34,244 nucleotides of DNA, taken from the NCBI RefSeq assembly GCF_900110765.1, contig NZ_FOEO01000052.1:1-34244 (forward strand). The letters are read 5' to 3'. The position numbers and the translations under genes are program-made. Origin of the DNA: Pseudomonas sp. NFACC02 (lineage in GTDB: Bacteria; Pseudomonadota; Gammaproteobacteria; Pseudomonadales; Pseudomonadaceae). The notes under the pieces were generated by a model, which saw only the letters and a program-made list of their open reading frames with translations, was not told where the DNA came from and made no database searches. This document shows, one piece after another, positions 22,370 through 29,541 of the stretch (its first letter is position 1; each line of letters begins with the position of its first letter).

Positions 22370-23809
22370 ATGGATTATCACAGCCCGTATTTCTTTGGCT
22401 ATTTGCTGGGTTTCACTCATCTGCTGGGCATCGTAGCAGCGATTCATGCGCTGCTGACCGTGCGCACCGCACAGGGCTCAATCGCTTGGGCGATGCCGCT
22501 TATCTTCATCCCCTACATCACCCTGATTCCCTACCTCGTCTTTGGCCGCAGCACCTTCGACGCTTACATCAAGGCCAGACGCCAGGCTAACAATGAGATG
22601 CGCAATGCCATCGTCGACTTCAACTGGAAGCCGTGGATCGAAGAAGCCGTCGCCGCCCGGCGTTCGGACGCGTACGAATCGCTGCGTGCGATGCCCAAGC
22701 TGGGCCGCATGCCCTGCCTCGCCAATAATGAGGTGAAACTGCTCATTAACGGTGACGCCACATTCAGCGCCATTTTCGATGCGATCCGCGCCGCGAAGCG
22801 GGTGGTGTTCGTGCAGTTTTTCATCATTCATGACGACGGCCTCGGCCAACGGCTGCAAGCGCTGCTGCTGGAGAAGGCCGCCGAGGGTGTCGAAATCTTT
22901 GTGCTCTACGACCGCATCGGCAGCCACGCATTGCCTGCCCGTTATGTGGAAAAACTGCGGGCGGGCGGCGTGCAGATCAAGGCCTTCGCCACCCGCGGCG
23001 GCTGGCTCAATCGCTTCCAGATCAACTTCCGCAATCACCGCAAGATCGTCGTGGTGGACGGGGTGAAGGGCTTTGTCGGTGGACACAACGTCGGAGACGA
23101 ATACCTCGGCCTCAAACCGCCGCTAGCGCCATGGCGCGATACCCATGTCGCGGTCGTTGGTCCGGTCGTGGCGTGCTTGCAGGAGTCGTTTGCCGAGGAC
23201 TGGTTTTGGGCGACACGACAACTGCCGCCACTGATCCTGCCTGACAGCTACCCTGAGGATGGGGTTCTGTGTCAGTTCCTTGCGACCGGACCTGCGGACT
23301 CGCAGGAAACCTGCTCGCTGTTCTTCGTCGAAGCCATTCACGCGGCAACGCAACGTGTCTGGATCACGACCCCCTACTTCATCCCGGATGAAGCCGTGTC
23401 GGCAGCGCTGCGTCTGGCCGTGTTACGAGGCGTCGATGTACGCCTGCTCCTGCCGTCGCGACCCGACCATTACACGGTGTATGCAGCGTCAAGCCTGTTT
23501 GCCTTTGAAGCGGTCCGCGCAGGCGTGAGGATGTTCCGTTATCAGCCGGGCTTTCTGCACCAGAAGGTCGTGCTGGTGGACAACGAAATCTCCGCGATCG
23601 GCAGCGCCAACCTGGATAACCGCTCGTTCCGTCTGAACTTCGAATTGATGCTGCTGACCGTGGACGAGGATTTCGCCCGGGAAGTCGAAGCCATGCTCAG
23701 CGATGACTTTGCGCAAGCCATTGAAATTTCCATGGAGGACAGCAAGGAAACCCATCACCTGCAGCAACTGGGGATGCGCGTTGCGCGGTTGATTTCACCG
23801 ATCCTGTGA
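22370..23809 (+). CDS. clsA: Cardiolipin synthase A
   Basis: A 479-residue membrane phospholipase D-family enzyme that condenses two phosphatidylglycerols into cardiolipin and glycerol. The N-terminus has two hydrophobic segments (about 8-30 and 38-58, with PYITLIPYLVFGRS). Two HKD motifs are intact: HRKIVVVD near 222 with GGHNVGDEY, and HQKVVLVD near 397 with GSANLDNRSF. The start ATG at 22370 has AAGG upstream; a TTG two codons earlier is possible. Length and motifs match ClsA (PA5394-type). It is followed by a decayed REP pair and convergent with cfaA. Confidence 0.95.
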   Translation: MDYHSPYFFGYLLGFTHLLGIVAAIHALLTVRTAQGSIAWAMPLIFIPYITLIPYLVFGRSTFDAYIKARRQANNEMRNAIVDFNWKPWIEEAVAARRSDAYESLRAMPKLGRMPCLANNEVKLLINGDATFSAIFDAIRAAKRVVFVQFFIIHDDGLGQRLQALLLEKAAEGVEIFVLYDRIGSHALPARYVEKLRAGGVQIKAFATRGGWLNRFQINFRNHRKIVVVDGVKGFVGGHNVGDEYLGLKPPLAPWRDTHVAVVGPVVACLQESFAEDWFWATRQLPPLILPDSYPEDGVLCQFLATGPADSQETCSLFFVEAIHAATQRVWITTPYFIPDEAVSAALRLAVLRGVDVRLLLPSRPDHYTVYAASSLFAFEAVRAGVRMFRYQPGFLHQKVVLVDNEISAIGSANLDNRSFRLNFELMLLTVDEDFAREVEAMLSDDFAQAIEISMEDSKETHHLQQLGMRVARLISPIL

Positions 23810-23821
23810 AAGCCAGACAAC

Positions 23822-23916
23822 TGCAGGAGCGCGCCTGTTCTGGACCGCATCCGGGCGATTTCGATATGCCTGTGACGTATTTATCACACTGCTATCGCCG
23901 GCAAGCGCGCGCCTAG
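23822..23916. repeat. Decayed REP pair
   Basis: The arms TGCAGGAGCGCGCCTG (23822) and CCGGCAAGCGCGCGCCTA (ending about 23916) are an imperfect inverted pair. The inner TCTGGACCGCATCCGGGCGAT resembles the segment at about 78-98, which suggests a shared REP variant. Confidence 0.6.
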
Positions 23917-23993
23917 AATGTGTGGTGAGAGGTGTGTGGCTATTCGGCTTGCCGACGGTGGCGATCTCGAAGACGCCACCACCGGCAATCGCT

Positions 23994-25178
23994 TCACGCG
24001 TACAGATCGTCCCGCGTCCACGGCAGATCATGACTGCCATCGGCGCGTGGCTTCACCGCCAGAATCTGATGCAGGTTGATCCAGCCCTTGGAGAACGCGT
24101 ATGCACATCCCGCCAAATAAAGTCGGAAGATCCTGAGCGCCTGCTCCGGCACCATCGCCGCCGCCACGTCCAGTTTCTCTTCAAGACGCATGCTCCAGTG
24201 ATCGAGCGTCCTGGCGTAGTGAAGACGCAGGCTCTCTACGTCGACCACCTCCAGCCCGGCCTCACTGATGAACCCGGTGATCATGGACAGGTGCGGCAGC
24301 TCGCCGTTGGGGAATACGTAGCGGTCGATGAAATCCCCCGCGCCACGCCCTACCGGACGACCGTCAGTGTGCTTGGCGGTGATGCCGTGGTTCATCACCA
24401 GGCCACCCTCCTTCACCGCACCGAACAGGCACTTGGCGTACAGTTCGAGGTTCGCGTGACCGACATGCTCGAACATACCGACGCTGACAATCTTGTCGAA
24501 CCGGCCATCTTGCGGCAGGTCGCGGTAGTCGAGTAGCTGCAACTCGACCCGGTCTTCGAGACCTTCGGCTTTCACGCGCTCCTGGGCCAGCGCCAACTGC
24601 TCGCGGCTCAAGGTAATGCCAAACACCTTCACGCCGTACTCGCGTGCTGCGAAGCGTGCCAGGCCGCCCCATCCGCAACCGACATCGAGCAGGTACTCGC
24701 CCGGTTTGAGGCGCAGTTTGCGACACAGGTGGTGAAATTTGTCCTGCTGCGCTTGCTCCAGCGTTTCGTCGCCGGTTTTGAAATAAGCGCAGGAGTAGAC
24801 CATCTCCTTGTCCAGCCACAGCTGGTAGAAGGCGTTGGAGAGGTCGTAGTGATAGGAGATCGACTTGGCGTCGGTTTCCTTGTCATGTTCGGTGCGCACT
24901 GGAACGACATCGTCGTCCTCGTCCACCAGCGCGGCGGTCAATTCATCGCAAACCCGCATGACCTCGCTGATCGAGCCTTCGAGCTCAAGCCGCCCTTCCA
25001 CGAACGCGCTGCCCAGAAGATCGAGGCTGGGGTGCGAGAAATCGGAAACCAGTGAGGGGTCTTTGACGACGATGGTGACACTGGGATCAGTGCCCAGATC
25101 AAACGCGTTGCCGTCCCAAAGCTTGAGTCGCAATGGTAGATGAAGCTTCTGTAACGCCGGTGGAAGTTGCGCGAGCAT
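23994..25178 (-). CDS. cfaA: Cyclopropane-fatty-acyl-phospholipid synthase
   Basis: A 394-residue SAM-dependent methyltransferase that adds a methylene bridge across double bonds of membrane phospholipid acyl chains, usually in stationary phase or stress. It has the family layout: an N-terminal lipid-binding domain (about 1-100, VKDPSLVSDFSHPSLDLLGSAFVEGRLELEG), YHYDLSNAFYQLWLDKEMVYSCAYF, SAM motif I LLDVGCGWGG near 163, VSVGMFEHVGH, and FIDRYVFPNGELPH. Length fits Cfa. Its name follows PA5546. An acidic loop (VDEDDDVV, about 85-92) is notable. Directly upstream lies a parS-like degenerate palindrome (25227) and the rest of the 25179-25458 gap, which has a TATAAA at about 25399-25404 on the minus strand that could be part of a stationary-phase promoter; I cannot assign it firmly. 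Confidence 0.95.
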   Translation of the reverse strand: MLAQLPPALQKLHLPLRLKLWDGNAFDLGTDPSVTIVVKDPSLVSDFSHPSLDLLGSAFVEGRLELEGSISEVMRVCDELTAALVDEDDDVVPVRTEHDKETDAKSISYHYDLSNAFYQLWLDKEMVYSCAYFKTGDETLEQAQQDKFHHLCRKLRLKPGEYLLDVGCGWGGLARFAAREYGVKVFGITLSREQLALAQERVKAEGLEDRVELQLLDYRDLPQDGRFDKIVSVGMFEHVGHANLELYAKCLFGAVKEGGLVMNHGITAKHTDGRPVGRGAGDFIDRYVFPNGELPHLSMITGFISEAGLEVVDVESLRLHYARTLDHWSMRLEEKLDVAAAMVPEQALRIFRLYLAGCAYAFSKGWINLHQILAVKPRADGSHDLPWTRDDLYA

Positions 25179-25226
25179 TTAGAAAACCCCCTGATCCAGG
25201 AACACGGAAAAGGGTAGTCCAAAACC

Positions 25227-25243
25227 GGTTCCACGTAGGAACC
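25227..25243. other. parS-like degenerate palindrome
   Basis: GGTTCCACGTAGGAACC is the parS core with one extra base in the centre and changed outer bases. It lies 49 bases upstream of the cfaA start. The insertion would be expected to break ParB half-site spacing. It is recorded as a possible decayed site or a coincidence. Confidence 0.3.
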
Positions 25244-25458
25244 GTCAGGCAATCGGCTTTTTGAATGACGACGGTGAACCTGAATGCGGGTACTTCCATG
25301 CGCCCCGGAGTTCTAGCCAACTTGAAGCCTGCGATGGAGCACCCTCTTCTTGACTGTAGGGTAATTTGTTACAGAGTGCTTCAAAGCTCAAGCGAATTTT
25401 TATACTTAGCCAAGGCGTCTAACCCGGCGCTCTCAGCGAAAGCGCCGAATACAAAGGC

Positions 25459-27414
25459 CTACGCGGGATTGTGAAATTTTGCGATCGGCTCGTGGAAACG
25501 CAACAGACGGCCGGCATTGCCAAGGACCAGCAAGGTGCTGAGGTTGTGCAAAACCGCCGCGATCATCGCGCCCGCAGCACCAAGAACGCCGAACGCCGCC
25601 AAGGCAACGATGGCCAGGGTCCAGCCCAGGCCGATGATCACATTGACCTGCAACGTGTGTCGGCACTGCCGGCTAAGACGCACGCAGGTTCCCAGGCGAC
25701 GGAGGTCGCTGCCGATCAGAACGATATCGGCGGACGCCAGCGCAATATCGGCCCCGCCCGCGCCCATGGCGACACCCACCACGCCCGCTTTCAAGGCCAG
25801 CGAGTCGTTGATGCCATCGCCAACGACCATCGGTCGAAAGCCGTTCTTGATCTCGCCCATGACGCGGTTGAGCTTGTCTTCAGGCAGCGCCTGCGCATGA
25901 ATGTCGCTGATGCCCACCTCGCGTCCCAGGCTGTCGGCCACGCTTTGGCGGTCACCGGTCAGCAACACCTGTCGCCCCATGCCGAGCTCACGCAGCTCGC
26001 CTAATGCATGCCGCGCCTCAGGTTTGAGGCTGTCGGCCAATAGCAGCCAGGCGAGGAACACCCCATCGACTGCAAGCCCGGCAATCGGCCCGTCATGGTT
26101 GGGAACCGGCGACGTCGGAATACCCAATTGCGCGAATAACTCGGGACGCCCCAATGCCGCTTCGCCTCGGGCCGTCTGCGCAACGACACCCAGGCCCTGG
26201 CGCTCGCGAATGTCCTCCAGCGCCGCTAAATGATCTTTCTCCACCAGCCCGGCGAGCGCACGACTGACCGGATGACTGCTCGCAGAACCCAGGCTCGCCG
26301 CGAGCGCCACCACGTCCTCGCCCGCGCCCTCCTCGGCCTGTATCGACTGCAACCGCAGGCTGCCGTAAGTGAGCGTCCCGGTCTTGTCGACCACCAGGGA
26401 TGTCAGGTCGGCCAACTCCTCAAGGAACGCCGAGCTGCGGATGAGGATGCCGTGCCGCGCCGCTACTGCGATGCCGGCAATGGCCGTCGCGGGCGCCGAC
26501 AGCACCAGCGCACAGGGGCACGCGGCGACCAGCACCGCGAGCATCGCCTGGGCGTTATTGGTGATGAACCAGGTGACGGCCGCGATCAGCAACACCAGCA
26601 CCATGTAGCTGCCGGCATATCGCTCCAGCAGGCGCGTAATCGGCGGCTTGGAACGTTCGGCGTTCTGCATCAGGGCGATGACCTTGCCCAGCGTCGAGTC
26701 GTTACCAATGCGCGTCACTTCGATGCGCAACAGGCCGTCGAGGTTGATCGCACCGCCAAACACTTCCATGCCTGCACGCGCTTCCAGCGGCACCGACTCG
26801 CCGGTGATGGGTGCTGTGTCGAGGCTGGCCTGTCCGGACATCACCAGACCGTCGGCCGGCACTCGGTCACCCGCGCGCACCTCCACCCGATCACCCGGCA
26901 CCAGCGAGCCGTTATCGACCTCACGGATCGACCCGTCGGCGGCGATCAAACGCGCGTGGCTACGGGTCAAACGCCCCAATGCCTGAATCGCCTCCTGAGA
27001 GCCGATCACGCTGCGTTCTTCAAGCACATGACCGAAGATCATGATGATGGGCAGCAAGGCAGCGGTCATCAGGTCCCCCGTGGCCCAGGCGCCCAGCATC
27101 GCCAACGCGATCAGTTGGTCGGTGATGCCGTGCAGGCTGGGATAGCGCAGGCTGTGCCAGCCCGCGCTGACCACCGGAATCGCCACCAGCAACGACGCGG
27201 CGCCCAGCAATAATTGACTGACGCCGACTTGCTCGGGCGCGAAGAAACGCCAGACCAGGCCCAACGCCAACAACCCCAACGCAAGCATCGCCAGCGTCAG
27301 TTGGCGAGCGGCGCTGCGCTGTTCTTTGCTGGTCAGCATGCTGCCCGGCGCGGGTGAGTCGTTGTGGTCGTGCGCGTGCTCATCAGCGTGGTTGTGTACA
27401 GCTTCGCCACTCAT
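25459..27414 (-). CDS. hmtA: P1B-type metal ATPase, HmtA-like (candidate Zn/Cu importer)
   Basis: A 651-residue heavy-metal P-type ATPase. The N-terminus is His-rich (five His in residues 7-17) and lacks a CxxC heavy-metal domain. Then come two to four membrane segments, actuator TGES (204-207), membrane metal site CPC (299-301), phosphorylation DKTGT (D343), the P1B SSHPVSRA signature (His381), and GDGIND (532-537). The last membrane segment reads VLHNLSTLLVLGNAGRLL, with H623-N624 where zinc/cadmium exporters carry an aspartate-x-glycine. From memory, HmtA (PA2435) of P. aeruginosa is a P1B ATPase shown to import zinc and copper and lies next to HflK/C-like genes. The gene is the last of the SPFH operon, its ATG overlapping the previous stop by four bases (27411-27414). 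Direction of transport is inferred from the operon and Zur-like box, not visible in sequence. Confidence 0.88.
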   Translation of the reverse strand: MSGEAVHNHADEHAHDHNDSPAPGSMLTSKEQRSAARQLTLAMLALGLLALGLVWRFFAPEQVGVSQLLLGAASLLVAIPVVSAGWHSLRYPSLHGITDQLIALAMLGAWATGDLMTAALLPIIMIFGHVLEERSVIGSQEAIQALGRLTRSHARLIAADGSIREVDNGSLVPGDRVEVRAGDRVPADGLVMSGQASLDTAPITGESVPLEARAGMEVFGGAINLDGLLRIEVTRIGNDSTLGKVIALMQNAERSKPPITRLLERYAGSYMVLVLLIAAVTWFITNNAQAMLAVLVAACPCALVLSAPATAIAGIAVAARHGILIRSSAFLEELADLTSLVVDKTGTLTYGSLRLQSIQAEEGAGEDVVALAASLGSASSHPVSRALAGLVEKDHLAALEDIRERQGLGVVAQTARGEAALGRPELFAQLGIPTSPVPNHDGPIAGLAVDGVFLAWLLLADSLKPEARHALGELRELGMGRQVLLTGDRQSVADSLGREVGISDIHAQALPEDKLNRVMGEIKNGFRPMVVGDGINDSLALKAGVVGVAMGAGGADIALASADIVLIGSDLRRLGTCVRLSRQCRHTLQVNVIIGLGWTLAIVALAAFGVLGAAGAMIAAVLHNLSTLLVLGNAGRLLRFHEPIAKFHNPA

Positions 27415-28478
27415 TTGTCGGCTCCCTGAATGATCAGGCGTGAATCGTCGTGGGGATCGACCGTGGTGACAGAACCGGCCTGTTTGAGAATGCCCGGCAC
27501 ACGCTCGCGGTAAATGCGCAGCAGCAAGCCAGGATCGCTCTTGTTCTGGATCGATTGCGCCAGACCGGTCACAGCAGCGGTGTCGGTCTGTGCCTTGGCC
27601 AAACGTTCGGACGCCTGTGCATGAGCGACCTGCAAGGTACGATCGGCCTGTTGGTTCGCGGTCTGATTGGCTTTTTCCGCATCGGTGCGCGCGTTGGCCA
27701 CCGCCTGATCGGCTTGTTGGCTGGCGGTCAGAACAGCGTTGAACGCGTTCACGGCAGCGGCGGGCAGACTGGATTGCACGTCCACTCGCACCACCTCCAC
27801 ACCCAGGCCGACGCCGGTGGCGGTCAGCTCATCGAGGCGCTTGTTGATGCCTTGCACCAGATCGCCACGCAGTCGCTCGCGCCGCTCGGCCGACTGACTG
27901 TCCGAGCCTACCAATTCAGGCCGCGCGACCAGAATCGTGTCCAGATCCCGCGCTGCGGTGAGGCTGACGGCGCTGCGATTGACCAGACGGTCCAGCGCTG
28001 GCAACACATGCTCGCCCTGCAACACAAATTCACGAGGATCGGTCACCTTGTAGTACGCCGTCACATCCAGTTGCACGACACCGGCATCACCTGTCAGCAG
28101 ATAGCCAGAGCCCGCGAGCGCATCGCTCATGGGCGTGGCGAAGCTGGTGACCTTGTCAGCCGCCAATGCAGTGGGCGAGCGCAGCAAGGTTTCCACATGC
28201 CGCTCGATCACCCGATCAGCCGAAGGCAGCAGCACGACCTGTTCGAAAGGTTGCGGCCACGCGAGTAACAGGCCCGCATTCTGGACCCGATCAAGCTCGC
28301 CGAAGCGAAACACCACGGCACGGTTTTGCGGGTCGATCTGCCGCACGTTGGAGACTGCCCAGCCGAGCGCGGCCAGCAACGTGACCACGTACAACCCCAA
28401 GAACGCCAACCGGCTGGCCTGCAACCACGGGCTGTTCACCACCGGACGCTCGACCTGCGTCGACTCCTGCTCACTCAT
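27411..28478 (-). CDS. SPFH/band-7 membrane protein, HflK-like
   Basis: A 355-residue protein with a cytoplasmic start, one membrane segment (about 25-44), and a SPFH/band-7 domain (about 48-250, QIDPQNRAVVFRFGELDRVQNAGLLLAWPQPFEQV...). An alanine/glutamine-rich helix follows (about 245-310, with repeated QADQA/AEKANQTANQQADRT) that may form the coiled-coil wall of an SPFH cage. It is annotated in relatives as protease modulator HflK. The canonical HflK/HflC, which surround FtsH, are normally encoded next to hflX elsewhere, so this is a paralogue. It overlaps both neighbours by four bases (start 28478 within the previous stop; stop on the ATPase start), implying translational coupling. Confidence 0.88.
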   Translation of the reverse strand: MSEQESTQVERPVVNSPWLQASRLAFLGLYVVTLLAALGWAVSNVRQIDPQNRAVVFRFGELDRVQNAGLLLAWPQPFEQVVLLPSADRVIERHVETLLRSPTALAADKVTSFATPMSDALAGSGYLLTGDAGVVQLDVTAYYKVTDPREFVLQGEHVLPALDRLVNRSAVSLTAARDLDTILVARPELVGSDSQSAERRERLRGDLVQGINKRLDELTATGVGLGVEVVRVDVQSSLPAAAVNAFNAVLTASQQADQAVANARTDAEKANQTANQQADRTLQVAHAQASERLAKAQTDTAAVTGLAQSIQNKSDPGLLLRIYRERVPGILKQAGSVTTVDPHDDSRLIIQGADK

Positions 28479-29530
28479 GGCTGCGTTCCAGCCTTGCCGT
28501 CCTGCTTCCCGTCCAGTTGGGGCGGGCCGTCTACCAGCACACGGAACGGCGCAGCATCGGTGCGCAAGATGAGCTTGGTGGTCGGGCCCACGACGGTGCC
28601 AAGGGTGTCGAGCGAGCGCAGCAGGTTGTACAGCTGCGGCGAGCTGGCGTAGGCGCGGCCGTAAATCAGCGCAGCTTCGACACGAGACTGGGCTTCGATA
28701 TCGGCGGCCTTCACGGCGGCATCTGCCTCAACGATTCGCGCATCGCGCTCGGCAGCCGAACGAATCTGCGCGGCTTCACGCTTGCCGATGGCCGTGCGCT
28801 CGGTGGCGATGGTCTCACGCTCGGCGCGCATGCGGTCGACCGTCGCGTTGAGCGTCACCGAGGGCAGCGTCAGACGCTCAACCCCCACCTGCAGGACGCG
28901 TACGCCGTAGGTGGTCAGCAACTGCTTGTCGATCTGCTGACGCAGCTGGTCTTCGAAATCGGCGATACGCACCTGGTTGGCGTCGGTATTGATCAGGCTC
29001 GACAGGTCGAAACTCGCCGCCGTTGTTTCCAGCGCGGACCCCACAAAGGTACGGATCTGGCGGGCCGCTTCATCGGGCTGATTCTGCACGGCGCGCATGA
29101 AGCGTTTCACGTTGTCGGGATCGCCCTGCACCTGCCAGGCGACGTAGGCTTGAACGATGATGCGCAAGCCGTCACGGGTGCCGACATCCTGCAAGCCGCT
29201 GGATGTCGTGCGCAGGCGCAGGTCCACGGGAATCGCGGCTTCGAACGGCGCGGGCCAGCGCCAGCTCAGGCCGGGATCGAGCAATACGCGAGACGGATTA
29301 CCGAAGCGAGTCACCACCGTCGCCTCGCCGGAACGCACCTGCACCAGGCTCGCAGCGGCCACGGCAAACGCAATCAGCACGGCCGCCAGTGACGCCCGAC
29401 GCCAAGGAAAGCCCGCCGGGCCAGACGCTTCACCGTGATGGTGATGCCCATGATGATGACCGCCATGACCGTGGCCGCCGTGGTCATGACCCGCATGGTC
29501 GTGGTGATCGTGGTTATGAAACAGACTCAA
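28475..29530 (-). CDS. SPFH/band-7 protein with His-rich metal-binding tail, HflC-like
   Basis: A 351-residue SPFH protein. The first 32 residues hold 16 histidines, with glycine and aspartate between them, forming a likely zinc-binding tail on the cytoplasmic side. A membrane segment (about 45-65) and SPFH domain (about 66-250: VRSGEATVVTRFGNPSRVLLDPGLSWRWPAPFE) follow, then an alanine/glutamate-rich helix (AERDARIVEADAAVKAADIEAQSRVEA). It starts with TTG at 29530, seven bases after AAGGAG, which overlaps the stop of the preceding gene. HflC proteins do not normally carry such a tail. Its stop overlaps the next start by four bases. Metal binding is inferred from composition. Confidence 0.88.
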   Translation of the reverse strand: MSLFHNHDHHDHAGHDHGGHGHGGHHHGHHHHGEASGPAGFPWRRASLAAVLIAFAVAAASLVQVRSGEATVVTRFGNPSRVLLDPGLSWRWPAPFEAAIPVDLRLRTTSSGLQDVGTRDGLRIIVQAYVAWQVQGDPDNVKRFMRAVQNQPDEAARQIRTFVGSALETTAASFDLSSLINTDANQVRIADFEDQLRQQIDKQLLTTYGVRVLQVGVERLTLPSVTLNATVDRMRAERETIATERTAIGKREAAQIRSAAERDARIVEADAAVKAADIEAQSRVEAALIYGRAYASSPQLYNLLRSLDTLGTVVGPTTKLILRTDAAPFRVLVDGPPQLDGKQDGKAGTQP

Positions 29531-29541
29531 GAGAGGACTCC

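Noticed and set aside
25265..25474. A 69-residue frame in the gap between the ATPase and cfaA
   Set aside because: No ribosome site, no recognisable family, overlaps the end of the ATPase gene; judged chance.
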